Below are positions 44,286 to 52,615 of a DNA stretch of 64,000 nucleotides, piece after piece (within the stretch, counting starts at the first letter, position 1; each line of letters opens with the position of its first letter). Both the position numbers and the translations under genes were made by a program. The stretch covers positions 3,720,001-3,784,000 of the forward strand of contig NZ_CP086322.1 of NCBI RefSeq assembly GCF_023277745.1, read 5' to 3'. The notes beneath the pieces were generated by a model that had not been told where the DNA came from, made no database searches, and saw nothing but the letters and a program-made list of their open reading frames with translations. Source of the stretch: Streptomyces halobius. Its GTDB lineage: Bacteria; Actinomycetota; Actinomycetes; Streptomycetales; Streptomycetaceae.

Positions 44286-45914
44286 CTAGTCGTCGGCCGA
44301 GTCGCCGCGCCCCCGGGGCGGCGTCGGCGCCACCCCGATGGCCGTGGCCCCGCGCGGCTGCGGCGTCATCCGCAGTGCCTGTTCCCTGGAGTACGAGCGC
44401 AGATAGCCGACGACGGTGTTGGTGACGGCCACCAGCGGCACCGCGACGACCGCGCCGCCGATGCCCGCGATCAGGCCGCCGGCGGCGACCGAGAGGATCA
44501 CCGCGAGCGGGTGGACCCGCACCGCGCGGCCCAGGATGAACGGCTGCAGGATGTGGCCCTCGATCTGCTGCACGGCCAGCACGATCGCCAGCACCATCAG
44601 GGACGTGAAGACGCCCTGCGTGACCAGCGACACCAGACATGCCAGCGCGCCCGACACCACCGCGCCCACCAGCGGGATGAAGGCGAACAGGAAGATGAAG
44701 ACGGCCAGTGGGACGGCCAGCGGCACATCGAGGAACCAGAGCCCGATGCCGATGAAGATGGCGTCGATCAGGGCGACGATGACCGTGCCGCGCACATAGG
44801 CGGTCAGCGTCCGCCAGGCCCGCGGCCCGGCGCCCGCCACGCCCTCCCGGGCCGCGCCCGGAACCAGCTTGAGCACCCACGTCCAGATGCGGCGGCCGTC
44901 GTAGAGCAGGAACAGCGTGGTGAACATCGCCAGCAGGATGCCGGTGAGCATCTCCAGGACGACGGTGACGCCCTCCAGGCCGGCCGTGGTGATCGCCTCG
45001 GTGTTGGCGCCGACGGCCTCCTGCAGGTTCTTGGCGATCTGGTTGATCTGGCTGTCGGTCACATGGAACGGGCTGTTCAGCAGCCAGCCCTTGAGCTCGG
45101 TGATGCCGTCCTGGATCCGGCTGGACACCGACTCGATGTTGTCCTGGACCTGCCACACCACGAACCAGCCGACCAGACCCATGACCACGAACCCGCCGAT
45201 GAAGGTCAGCGCGGTCGCCAGCCCGCGCGCCAGCCCGCGATTGCGCAGCCAGGCCACGGTGGGCTGCAGCAGCGCGGTGATCAGCATCGCCGCGGTGACG
45301 GAGAGCACCACCAGCTCGATGGTGGTGATGACCCGCGCCAGCACCCACAGCGCCCCGGCCAGCACCAGCAGCCGCCAGCCGACCTCGGCGGCGACCCGTA
45401 CGCCCCACGGCACCGCGGCCACGGGATCCGGGCGGGCCGCGACGGCCGGCGCGTAGGCGGGCGGCGCGGGCACCGACTCCGGCGGGCGGGAAGCGGCCAC
45501 CGGATCGTCCTCCGCGAGGGGGGTCTCCCCTGGACGGTGGGGGTCCCCCCGGTCGAGCGGAGCCGAGAGCGGGGGGTCGGAGTCCTTGGGGGAGCGCGGC
45601 GCGCCGTCCACGGCGTCCGGAACCTGCTTCCGGGTGACGAGGACGCGTCCGGCCGGGCCATCGGCGGACTTCGCTCCGGACGCCGTCCGGGACCCGTCCG
45701 CCGGCCCGGGGACCCCGGAGCCGTACGGCGCGCCCGCGGTCCCGGTACGCCTCAGCTCATCCGGATCGCCCTCCCCCGAGGACTCCGGCAAGCTCCGTCC
45801 ATCGGGAACTCCCATCGCCGCGGTCTCCGCACGGCGGCGCTGGTCCTCCAGCCGCTGCGAGAGCCGCGTCAGACCGGCACCGATGCCGCCGACCCACTGA
45901 GGCAATCTGGACAT
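44286..45914 (-). CDS. AI-2E family transporter (UPF0118 / PerM)
   Basis: A 542-residue polytopic membrane protein. The N-terminal ~165 residues are polar, disordered and include repeat-derived PPLSAPLDRGDPH and DPHRPGETP. From about residue 175 the AI-2E core has about eight helices, with VSSRIQDGITELKGWL, LLYDGRRIWTWVLKLVPG and FAFIPLVGAVVSGALACLVSL...QQIEGHILQPFILGRAVRVHPLAVILSVAAGG as family signatures. Named after E. coli TqsA, though most members probably move other substrates. The ATG at 45914 has GAGGAAG upstream. Confidence 0.9.
   Translation of the reverse strand: MSRLPQWVGGIGAGLTRLSQRLEDQRRRAETAAMGVPDGRSLPESSGEGDPDELRRTGTAGAPYGSGVPGPADGSRTASGAKSADGPAGRVLVTRKQVPDAVDGAPRSPKDSDPPLSAPLDRGDPHRPGETPLAEDDPVAASRPPESVPAPPAYAPAVAARPDPVAAVPWGVRVAAEVGWRLLVLAGALWVLARVITTIELVVLSVTAAMLITALLQPTVAWLRNRGLARGLATALTFIGGFVVMGLVGWFVVWQVQDNIESVSSRIQDGITELKGWLLNSPFHVTDSQINQIAKNLQEAVGANTEAITTAGLEGVTVVLEMLTGILLAMFTTLFLLYDGRRIWTWVLKLVPGAAREGVAGAGPRAWRTLTAYVRGTVIVALIDAIFIGIGLWFLDVPLAVPLAVFIFLFAFIPLVGAVVSGALACLVSLVTQGVFTSLMVLAIVLAVQQIEGHILQPFILGRAVRVHPLAVILSVAAGGLIAGIGGAVVAVPLVAVTNTVVGYLRSYSREQALRMTPQPRGATAIGVAPTPPRGRGDSADD
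45518..45580. repeat. Dispersed repeat inside the AI-2E family gene
   Basis: The reverse complement contains CCCCCGCTCTCGGCTCCGCT, then CGACCGGGGGGACCCCCA, then CGTCCAGGGGAGACCCCC. This matches the element in the SpoIIE-type gene (24478-24620) almost base for base and in the same reading frame (PPLSA.LDRGDPH). Confidence 0.7.
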
Positions 45915-45978
45915 GTCACTTCCTCTTCCCCTCCCGCACTCCGTCTCTGTCGGCACGACGTTACCTGTGCCCCATACG

Positions 45979-46013
45979 CGAAACCCCCGACCCTGGCGCG
46001 GTCGGGGGTTTCG
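45979..46013 (-). terminator. Terminator of the SLT transglycosylase gene
   Basis: A 14-bp perfect stem (CGAAACCCCCGACC at 45979-45992 with GGTCGGGGGTTTCG at 46000-46013) and a seven-base loop, just after the stop at 46038; on the minus strand the 3' arm ends in a G-rich, T-poor tract. Confidence 0.85.
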
Positions 46014-46037
46014 GAGATTGCGCGGTACCGGCGGCGC

Positions 46038-46760
46038 CTAGTACCAGTTGTTGGCCTGCCAGAACGACCAGGCGCCGCACGGGCTGCCGTAGCGATCGTT
46101 CATGTAGTTCAGGCCCCACTTGATCTGCGTGGCCGGGTTGGTCTGCCAGTCGGAACCCGCCGAGGCCATCTTGGAGCCGGGCAGCGCCTGGACGAGACCG
46201 TATGCGCCGGAGGAGGCGTTGGTGGCCCGGTAGTTCCAGCTGGACTCGTGATCCACTATGTTGCTGAAGCACTGGAACTGCTCGCTCGCCACCATCTGGC
46301 GGGCCATGCTCTGCACCTCGGCGACGGTGTAGGAGCTCTTGACGAGGAAGTCACCGGCGTCGCGCGCGGCGGAGCGGGACGCGGCCAGCTCCTTCTTTTT
46401 GCGCTCCTCGGCTTCCTTCTGCGCCTTGGCGTCCGCGGCGTCCTTCTTGTCCTGCGCGGTCTGCGCGGCGGCCTTGCGTGCCGACTCCTGCGCGGCCTTG
46501 AGGGCCGCGGCACCGGCGGACGTCGATGCCTCGTCCGCCTGCTGCGTCAGGGACGCCGTCTGCACCTGGGCCTGTTGGCCCGCGGGGATGTCGGCGATCG
46601 TCGCGTCGGCCGCGGCGGCCTCGGTGTTGTCCACCGACGCCTGGCTGCCCGATGCGACGCCGACGACGGCGCCGACGGTGGTGACCGCGGTGGCGGAGGC
46701 CACGGCGAATCCCCGGACCGAGATCCGGCTCACACGTTTTCCTTCCAGCATCGCCCGCAT
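46038..46760 (-). CDS. Secreted lytic transglycosylase (SLT domain)
   Basis: A 240-residue cell-wall hydrolase. Signal peptide/anchor about residues 11-40 (RISVRGFAVASATAVTTVGAVVG), an Ala/Gln/Lys-rich coiled-coil linker (60-135), and a C-terminal SLT domain with catalytic Glu172 in NIVDHESSWNYRATN and GAYGLVQALPGSKM, ending WSFWQANNWY. The ATG at 46760 has GAGG 7-10 bases upstream. It resembles the Swl-type transglycosylases of S. coelicolor, for which I recall conserved riboswitch-like leaders being reported; here a structured leader lies at 46900-47018. Confidence 0.92.
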   Translation of the reverse strand: MRAMLEGKRVSRISVRGFAVASATAVTTVGAVVGVASGSQASVDNTEAAAADATIADIPAGQQAQVQTASLTQQADEASTSAGAAALKAAQESARKAAAQTAQDKKDAADAKAQKEAEERKKKELAASRSAARDAGDFLVKSSYTVAEVQSMARQMVASEQFQCFSNIVDHESSWNYRATNASSGAYGLVQALPGSKMASAGSDWQTNPATQIKWGLNYMNDRYGSPCGAWSFWQANNWY

Positions 46761-46899
46761 AGGTGACCTCGCGGACGCAATCGTGCCCCTGGCGCTGGCC
46801 TCCCCTTGTTCCGGTCCCTGTTGAGCGGTCGGGTCCGACTGGTCACGGGAGGCACTGGCCCGGTACGTCCCCCTCGGGGGTCCGCGTGGTGCTCGGGCG

Positions 46900-47018
46900 G
46901 CATACGGCGACTCGCTATGAAGTTCGGGTGTTCCAACGCTCCCGGAGTCGTCCGGGAGCACCCCTGAGGGTGTTGGTGCCGTATGCGGGGCCTGACAGGA
47001 ACCAGACTCTGCCCGAAC
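46900..47018 (-). ncRNA. Structured leader RNA with three-way junction and predicted pseudoknot (candidate riboswitch)
   Basis: On the minus strand, in order 5' to 3': GTTCGGG (47018-47012), GCATACGGC (46986-46978), CCAAC (46976-46972), hairpin ACCC-TCAG-GGGT, hairpin GCTCCCGGA-CGAC-TCCGGGAGC, GTTGG (46937-46933), CCCGAAC (46928-46922), GCCGTATGC (46908-46900). CCAAC/GTTGG closes a three-way junction with no unpaired bases. GCATACGGC/GCCGTATGC (9 bp) and GTTCGGG/CCCGAAC (7 bp) cross each other, giving a pseudoknot or mutually exclusive helices. It ends 140 nt before the SLT start. Context suggests the c-di-AMP (ydaO) class, but I do not see that consensus, so the class is unassigned. Confidence 0.62.
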
Positions 47019-47045
47019 GGCACGCCGGGAATCAATTCCGAGTCG

Positions 47046-47063
47046 GGTGTGAAAGCTCACACC
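47046..47063. promoter_or_regulatory. GGTGTGA-AAGC-TCACACC palindrome upstream of the SLT leader RNA
   Basis: A perfect 7-bp inverted repeat with a four-base centre, 28 bp upstream of the structured leader, where the promoter should be. The half-sites look CRP-like (TGTGA/TCACA), but the spacing is 4 rather than 6, so the regulator is unknown. Confidence 0.5.
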
Positions 47064-47107
47064 TCGTTTACCCCCGGGGATTTTCGGATATTGCCGCGCA
47101 CACGCGC

Positions 47108-47143
47108 GCCGCCCGGCTAAGCTCCTTCGCTTCGCCGGGCGGC
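47108..47143 (-). terminator. Terminator of the PhoH gene
   Basis: GCCGCCCGGC (47108-47117) pairs with GCCGGGCGGC (47134-47143), a 10-bp stem 45 bp beyond the phoH stop. Confidence 0.7.
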
Positions 47144-47187
47144 AGATGCTCACAACGGGCAGATCACGCCAGCCAGTTCATAAAAGG

Positions 47188-48522
47188 TCAGATCCTTCCG
47201 TCCTCCAGCATTTCGGTCACCAGTGCCGCGATCGGCGAACGCTCCGAGCGGTTGAGCGTGACATGTGCGAACAGCGGATGCCCCTTGAGCTTCTCGACGA
47301 CCGCGACCACTCCGTCGTGCCGCCCGACCCGGAGGTTGTCGCGCTGTGCGACGTCATGGGTCAGCACCACCCGGGAGTTGGCGCCGATACGGGACAGAAC
47401 CGTCAAAAGGACATTCCGCTCCAGCGACTGGGCCTCATCGACGATGACGAACGCGTCGTGCAGCGACCGGCCGCGGATGTGCGTGAGCGGCAGCACCTCC
47501 AACATGCCGCGGCCCACCACCTCTTCGATGACGTCCTTGGTGGTCACCGCGGACAGGGTGTCGAAGACGGCCTGTGCCCAGGGGTTCATCTTCTCCGACT
47601 CGCTGCCCGGCAGATAGCCCAGCTCCTGCCCGCCCACCGCGTACAGCGGCCGGAAGACCATCACCTTGCGGTGCTGCTGGCGCTCCAGCACGGCCTCCAG
47701 GCCCGCGCACAGCGCCAGCGCCGACTTGCCCGTACCGGCCCGGCCGCCCATGGAAACGATCCCGACATCGGGGTCCAGCAGCAGATCCAGCGCGATCCGC
47801 TGCTCCGCGCTGCGACCGTGGATCCCGAACGCCTCCCGGTCGCCGCGCACCAGCCGGACCGCGCCCTCCGAGGTGACCCGGCCCAGCGCCTTGCCGCGCT
47901 CCGACTGGAGCACCAGTCCGGTATGCACCGGAAGTTCGGTGGCATCCGGAATGTGTGCGATGTCGGCGGCGAACAGATCGTCCACCGCTTCCGCGGAGAC
48001 GGCCAGCTCGGCCATGCCCGTCCAGCCGGAGTCGGTGATCGCCAGCTCTGCACGGTACTCCTCGGCCAGCAGACCGACCGAGGACGCCTTGATGCGCATC
48101 GGCAGATCCTTGGAGACGACGGTGACGTCGAACCCCTCGGCCTGCAGATTGCGCGCCACCGCGAGGATCCGCGAGTCGTTGTCGCCCGTCCGGTGCCCGT
48201 TCAGGAAGGCGGCCGGCAGGATCCCCGGGTCGGAGTGGTTCAGCTCGACCCGGAGCGACCCGCCGAGACCCCCGATGGGGAGGGGGGCGTCCAGCCGCCC
48301 GTACTGCACGCGGTACTCGTCCAGCCGACGCAGCGCCTGCCGGGCGAAGTAACCGAGCTCCGGATGATGCCGCTTGGCCTCCAGCTCTGTGACCACGACG
48401 ACCGGCAGCACGACTTCGTGCTCGTCGAAACGGGCCATGGCGCCTGGATCCGCCAGCAGGACGCTGGTGTCAAGGACATAGGTGCGCCGGCCGTTCTCAC
48501 GGCGCTTGTTGCTGTTCACCAC
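47188..48522 (-). CDS. phoH: PIN-PhoH fusion protein (PhoH2-type RNA helicase/RNase)
   Basis: A 444-residue protein. The N-terminal PIN nuclease domain has [12 protein letters not shown] (Asp18), [11 protein letters not shown] and [12 protein letters not shown] acidic residues. The C-terminal PhoH ATPase (about 225-440) has Walker [13 protein letters not shown] near residue 255, [31 protein letters not shown] (Walker B) and [14 protein letters not shown]. Such PIN-PhoH proteins (PhoH2) are sequence-specific RNA helicases/RNases in mycobacteria. The tandem GTG starts at 48522/48519 have GAGGGGG about 11 bases upstream; the longer reading upstream is not supported. Confidence 0.93.
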   Translation of the reverse strand: MVNSNKRRENGRRTYVLDTSVLLADPGAMARFDEHEVVLPVVVVTELEAKRHHPELGYFARQALRRLDEYRVQYGRLDAPLPIGGLGGSLRVELNHSDPGILPAAFLNGHRTGDNDSRILAVARNLQAEGFDVTVVSKDLPMRIKASSVGLLAEEYRAELAITDSGWTGMAELAVSAEAVDDLFAADIAHIPDATELPVHTGLVLQSERGKALGRVTSEGAVRLVRGDREAFGIHGRSAEQRIALDLLLDPDVGIVSMGGRAGTGKSALALCAGLEAVLERQQHRKVMVFRPLYAVGGQELGYLPGSESEKMNPWAQAVFDTLSAVTTKDVIEEVVGRGMLEVLPLTHIRGRSLHDAFVIVDEAQSLERNVLLTVLSRIGANSRVVLTHDVAQRDNLRVGRHDGVVAVVEKLKGHPLFAHVTLNRSERSPIAALVTEMLEDGRI

Positions 48523-49125
48523 GGGTGGACGTACCCCCTCGGATGAGGTCGGGGTGCGACGGCGTCGCGGGGCGATTGGCTCCCGGGGACCGTGACATCC
48601 GCGGCTTGCGCCGCCGGCCCCGGAAGCCCGGCCATATAGAGACCGGACCGGGTTCTGGCCACGATGCGCGGGCCGAACACCGGCCCTCCGCGTCCTCCGT
48701 GCGGTACGCACGAACGTCCGTGATGTGCAAAGGGCCTCCCGGGCGGACGGCCGATGCCGCCCGCTGAGATACGACGCCCGATGTCTGATTCCGGACGCCG
48801 ACCTGCCAGGGATATTCCCTCGAAGCCCCGCCCCCATGCCAGTGCATATGACACATACCTGGTGAACCTTGGGTTACGGGTGATCGCCGGGCTACGGTTC
48901 CCCGCAGCGAGCCGCCGTCACTTGAGGGGGCGTCAGAGCGGCGTCAAGGGTGGCGGTGTGAGCGACATCACTCCCTGCCGGCCCCGTCTCCGCAGCGGGA
49001 ATACCGCCCCGACCCGTCGCGTTGTGGCGTCCGCACCCCTTAACGGTTCTGTTCGACCAACCCTGAAGGCTTCCGTCGGCCACCCCGGGGGCCCGCCCCG
49101 GCCCCGTCTCCCGCACCCCGCCCCG
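48523..49125. other. Long intergenic region between phoH and uppS
   Basis: About 600 bp. Several frames are open, but their composition is Arg/Pro-rich and without recognisable domains; I support no gene. On the minus strand it must contain the phoH promoter. A GGGCGG...CCGCCC hairpin lies near 48740-48765. Confidence 0.45.
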
Positions 49126-49923
49126 TCAGCCGCCGTAACGGCGATGCCGCGCTGAGTAGTCGCGCAGCGCGCGCAGGAAGTCGACCTTGCGGAAGGCCGG
49201 CCAGAAGACCTCGCAGAAGTAGTACTCGGAGTGGGCGCTCTGCCAGAGCATGAAACCCGAGAGCCGCTGCTCGCCGCTCGTACGGATCACCAGATCCGGG
49301 TCGGGCTGGCCACGTGTATAGAGGTGCTCGGAGATCTTCTCGATGTCGACGGTCTCGGCGATCTCCGCCACGGAGTGGCCGCGCTCGGCCTGCTCCAGCA
49401 GCAGCGAGCGCACCGCGTCCGCGATCTCCTGCCGGCCGCCGTAGCCGACGGCGACATTCACCAGGATGCCGGTGTTCTCGTCGGTGGTCTGCTCGGCCTC
49501 CTTCAGCACCTGCTGCGTCGGGGTGGGCAGCAGATCACGGTTGCCGACGTGGTGAACCCGCCACCGGCCGTCGGCCGCCAGACCGCGCACGGTGTTCTCG
49601 ATGATCCCCAGAAGCGGGGTCAGCTCGGCCTCGGGCCGGTCGAGGTTGTCCGTCGACAGCAGCCAGAGCGTGACGACCTCGACATCGGTCTCCGCACACC
49701 AGCCCAGCAGCTCGGTGATCTTTTCCGCACCCGCCTGGTGGCCCTGCTCGGTCGTCCGCCCGTCGGCCCGCGCCCAGCGGCGGTTGCCGTCCAGAATGAC
49801 ACCGATGTGCTTGGGCACCTGGGTGTGATCCAGGCGGCCCTCCACCCGGCGCGCATACAGCCGGTAGGCCAGATTCCGCAGTGCGGTCGGATACGGGATG
49901 CGCACCCCGGAAGATCGCAGCAT
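49126..49923 (-). CDS. uppS: Isoprenyl (cis-prenyl) transferase, UppS family
   Basis: A cis-prenyltransferase making polyprenyl diphosphate carriers for cell-wall synthesis (265 residues). Catalytic Asp45 in HIGVILDGNRRWAR, the VVTLWLLSTDN segment, and the C-terminal substrate-binding RTSGEQRLSGFMLWQSAHSEYYF (with the Glu/Arg metal-site residues). The ATG at 49923 has GGAGGGG about 10 bases upstream. Streptomyces often has more than one such enzyme, so whether this is the undecaprenyl diphosphate synthase or a Z,E-farnesyl-type enzyme is open. Confidence 0.93.
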   Translation of the reverse strand: MLRSSGVRIPYPTALRNLAYRLYARRVEGRLDHTQVPKHIGVILDGNRRWARADGRTTEQGHQAGAEKITELLGWCAETDVEVVTLWLLSTDNLDRPEAELTPLLGIIENTVRGLAADGRWRVHHVGNRDLLPTPTQQVLKEAEQTTDENTGILVNVAVGYGGRQEIADAVRSLLLEQAERGHSVAEIAETVDIEKISEHLYTRGQPDPDLVIRTSGEQRLSGFMLWQSAHSEYYFCEVFWPAFRKVDFLRALRDYSARHRRYGG

Positions 49924-50050
49924 GTGTGGTCCAGCCCCTCCGTGCCTGAATGGCGGTCAGCCCCGCGTCGCCTCAAGTGAGCAACTTTACTTCTCGCGTG
50001 TATCAAGAGCCCAATCAGGTCTGTCACAACTACGTGATAGGGAGATGACC

Positions 50051-51088
50051 ATGACTGGTACATCTGACTACCGCGCCGCGGAATCACGCTATGACTCCAT
50101 GGAGTACCGGCGTACCGGCCGTAGCGGACTGAAACTCCCCGCTATCTCTCTGGGGCTGTGGCACAACTTCGGGGACGACCGCGCCCTCGCCTCCCAGCGG
50201 GCCATTCTCCGGCGCGCCTTCGACCTGGGCGTCACCCACTTCGATCTGGCGAACAACTACGGTCCGCCGCCCGGATCCGCCGAACTGAACTTTGGAAAGA
50301 TCTTCGCGCAGGACTTCCGATCCTACCGCGACGAGATCATTCTCTCCACAAAGGCCGGATATCGGATGCGTCCCGGTCCCTATGGCGAATGGGGATCGCG
50401 GAAATATCTCCTCTCCTCGTTGGATGCGTCACTGAAGCGTATGGGCGTCGATTACGTCGATATTTTCTACTCGCACCGATTCGACCCGGACACCCCTTTG
50501 GAGGAAACGATGGGCGCGCTGGCGTCCGCCGTCCAGCAGGGCAAGGCGCTGTACGCCGGCGTCTCGTCCTACAACTCCGAGCAGACCCGTGAGGCGGCCC
50601 GGATCCTGCGCGCGATGGGCGTCCCGGCGCTGATCCACCAGCCCTCGTACTCGATGATCAACCGCTGGACCGAGGACGACGGGCTGCTGGACACCCTCGA
50701 AACGGAGGGCATGGGCTGTATCTCCTTCGCACCGCTCGCCCAGGGACTGCTGACCGACAAGTACCTGAACGGCGTCCCCGAGGGCTCGCGCGCCTCGCAG
50801 GGCAAGTCGCTGGACCCGGATCTGCTGTCGGACGAGGTGGTGCGCCGGCTCCGCGGGCTCCACGAGATCGCCGTCCGGCGCGGCCAGACGCTGGCGCAGC
50901 TGGCGCTGAACTGGGTCCTGCGCGACGAGCGGATGACCTCCGCCCTGATCGGCGCCAGCAGCGTCGCCCAGCTGGAGGCCAATATCGCGGCCCTCGACGC
51001 CCCCAAGATCACGGACACCGAACTGGCCGAGATCGACGAGTTCGCGAAGTCGACGGAGGGTGTGAACATCTGGGCACGGCGAAGCTGA
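50051..51088 (+). CDS. mgrA: Aldo/keto reductase (YghZ/MgrA-type)
   Basis: A 345-residue NADPH-dependent AKR of the L-glyceraldehyde 3-phosphate/methylglyoxal reductase subfamily. Catalytic residues Asp65, Tyr70 (FDLANNYGPPPGSAE), Lys in ILSTKAGY and His in FYSHRFDPDTP. The insert QPSYSMINRW and cofactor loop ALIGASSVAQLEANI are typical. The ATG at 50051 (GGGAG 7 bases upstream) is favoured over the ATG at 50045, which directly abuts it. Divergent from uppS. Confidence 0.93.
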   Translation: MTGTSDYRAAESRYDSMEYRRTGRSGLKLPAISLGLWHNFGDDRALASQRAILRRAFDLGVTHFDLANNYGPPPGSAELNFGKIFAQDFRSYRDEIILSTKAGYRMRPGPYGEWGSRKYLLSSLDASLKRMGVDYVDIFYSHRFDPDTPLEETMGALASAVQQGKALYAGVSSYNSEQTREAARILRAMGVPALIHQPSYSMINRWTEDDGLLDTLETEGMGCISFAPLAQGLLTDKYLNGVPEGSRASQGKSLDPDLLSDEVVRRLRGLHEIAVRRGQTLAQLALNWVLRDERMTSALIGASSVAQLEANIAALDAPKITDTELAEIDEFAKSTEGVNIWARRS

Positions 51089-51512
51089 GCGGTCGGCCCC
51101 GCCCGCCGCGATACGGAACGCGGACAGAAGCGGGCCGGTGCGGAACAAAAAGCGGGCCGGTCCGTGGGGGGGATACGGACCGGCCCGAGGGGGGGCTTCC
51201 ACCATAACCCCACGGGAGGGGTGCTGCGCGCACGAGTCGGGAACACGGCGTGGCTCCGGTTCCGGGAGGGCTCGGACCGGAACCGGTTCCGGGGGCCTTG
51301 GAACGACTCCGGTTTCGACAGGCCGCGACCCGACCACGACCCGGCTCCGGTTCCGGGGCCTCGGGCCGACTTCGGGGACCTCACTCCGGGCGGCCTCGGG
51401 TGCGTCCGGGTGCCCTCGGTGACGACGTGGATCTGCGGGGCGGCTCGAAGGGACTCGCGGGACCCGAGGGGACTCGTCGGAACTGGTGGGAACTCGTGGG
51501 GACCCGTGGGGC
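51089..51512. other. Intergenic region, purine/pyrimidine-skewed
   Basis: About 420 bp between convergent genes. It begins with a terminator (51153-51187) and continues with GGGAACTCGTGGGGACCCG-type low-complexity sequence. No gene is supported. Confidence 0.5.
51153..51187 (+). terminator. Terminator after the aldo/keto reductase
   Basis: A 13-bp stem, CGGGCCGGTCCGT (51153-51165) with ACGGACCGGCCCG (51175-51187), nine-base loop. Confidence 0.8.
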
Positions 51513-52268
51513 TCAGGCCGCGGCGCCCAGGAGGAGTCCGCAGAAGGCGCCTGTGATCATGAATGGTCCGAGCGGCATGGTCGCCGTGCGCTGTTCCCGG
51601 TCCGCTCGCCGCAGCCGCCGGGCCAGCATCAGCCCGGCTCCGTACAGGGCGCCGAGCAGCACCCCCGCCGCACCGCCGACGACGACCGTGCGCCAGCCGT
51701 ACCACCCAAGGGCGATCCCCAGGCCGACCGCCAGCTTGACGTCCCCCAGCCCGATCCCCGCCGGGTTGACGACGAACAGCAGCAGGTAGAACGCGCCGAG
51801 CAGCAGGCCACCCAGCAGCGCCCGCCGCCATGCGCCGGGCTCCCCCGTCAGCCATCCGACGAGGCCCAGCGGCCCCGCCGCCAGGGCCGCGAGCGGTAGC
51901 GTCAGCTCGTCCGGGAGGCGGTTGACCCGCCAGTCGACGACCGTCAGCAGCACCGTGACCGGTGTCATGATCAGCCAGGCGGCGAGCTCGGGCCGGGGCC
52001 CGGTCGCCGTTGCGAGGGCCGCGCAGGCCAGCGCGGTGACCGCCGCCGTCAGCAGCGTGCGCGGGCCATACGTGCCGCAGTCCGGGCAGCGCCCCCGCCC
52101 GAGCCAGCCCCGTGCCACCCCGGTGATCGCGTGCTCTCCGGGGCAGACCGCGCGCCACTCCTCCTCGGGCTCGACGGCCAGCCGGTGGGCGGGCCGCGGT
52201 ATGAGCAGGCCGGCCGCGGCCCCGTAGGCGGCGGCGAGAGCGACGAGAAGGGGCAGTGTCAGGGGCAC
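51513..52268 (-). CDS. A24-family prepilin peptidase
   Basis: A 251-residue membrane aspartic protease that cleaves and probably processes type IV/Tad prepilins. Catalytic aspartates lie in DWRVNRLPDELTLP and in GIGLGDVKLAVG (the GxGD motif), within about six hydrophobic segments. A Cys pair GRCPDCGTYGPR and an additional Cys near residue 42 recall the zinc motif of larger prepilin peptidases. The GTG at 52268 has a weak site upstream. The Tad locus starts about 2.6 kb further on, so it is the likely partner for the pilin at 56876. Confidence 0.9.
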   Translation of the reverse strand: MPLTLPLLVALAAAYGAAAGLLIPRPAHRLAVEPEEEWRAVCPGEHAITGVARGWLGRGRCPDCGTYGPRTLLTAAVTALACAALATATGPRPELAAWLIMTPVTVLLTVVDWRVNRLPDELTLPLAALAAGPLGLVGWLTGEPGAWRRALLGGLLLGAFYLLLFVVNPAGIGLGDVKLAVGLGIALGWYGWRTVVVGGAAGVLLGALYGAGLMLARRLRRADREQRTATMPLGPFMITGAFCGLLLGAAA

Positions 52269-52283
52269 GGGTTGACCTTAGAG

Positions 52284-52383
52284 GGCGGACGTGGCCCGTG
52301 GGGTCGGGTGTGGCCCCTGGGGGCGAGCGTGGTCCCTGGGGGGCGGACGTAGTCCCTGGGGGGCGGGCATGGTGTGTGGGGGT
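52284..52383. repeat. Five tandem 20-bp units
   Basis: Units start at 52284, 52304, 52324, 52344 and 52364; the consensus is about CGGACGTGGTCCCTGGGGGG with copy-to-copy variation. It adjoins the larger 23-bp array. Confidence 0.75.
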
Positions 52384-52416
52384 CCTGGTGACGTATGTCG
52401 GGCCTGGAGCAGGAGC

Positions 52417-52586
52417 GTTGGCGGTGTTGGGGGGTGGGGAGTTGGCGGTGTCGGGGGTGGGGAGTTGGCGGTGTCGGGGGTGGGGAGTTGGCGGTGTCGG
52501 GGGTGGGGAGTTGGCGGTGTCGGGGGTGGGGAGTTGGCGGTGTCGGGGGTGGGGAGTTGGCGGTGTCGGGGGTGGGGAGTTGGCGG
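52417..52586. repeat. G-rich 23-bp minisatellite (one degenerate + six perfect copies)
   Basis: A degenerate 24-bp copy (52417-52440) is followed by six identical 23-bp copies (52441-52578), each beginning GTTGGCGGTGTCGGGGGTGG, and a partial GTTGGCGG at the end. The period is not a multiple of three, so it is non-coding. Runs of G (GGGGG-T-GGGG) make G-quadruplex formation on the plus strand likely. Confidence 0.95.
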
Positions 52587-52615
52587 AGTTCGGGGAGCCT
52601 GATAGAACGCTTCGC
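52580..52615 (+). promoter_or_regulatory. Probable leaderless promoter of the DUF192 gene
   Basis: TTGGCG (52580-52585, from the last minisatellite copy), 17-bp spacer, TAGAAC (52603-52608), seven bases, then ATG at 52616. This is the expected layout of a leaderless sigma-HrdB promoter. Confidence 0.5.

Noticed and set aside
46900..47018. Confident assignment of the leader to the ydaO (c-di-AMP) class
   Set aside because: The gene context fits, but I cannot see the conserved ydaO core; it is reported as an unassigned structured leader.
47046..47063. Canonical CRP site
   Set aside because: Half-sites match but the spacer is 4 rather than 6 bases.
48497..48856. A 119-codon frame upstream of phoH
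   Set aside because: No domain, composition of random GC-rich DNA, and it overlaps the phoH start and likely promoter.
52417..52586. CRISPR-like array
   Set aside because: Units are contiguous with no spacers, 23 bp with a G-rich unit; no cas genes anywhere.
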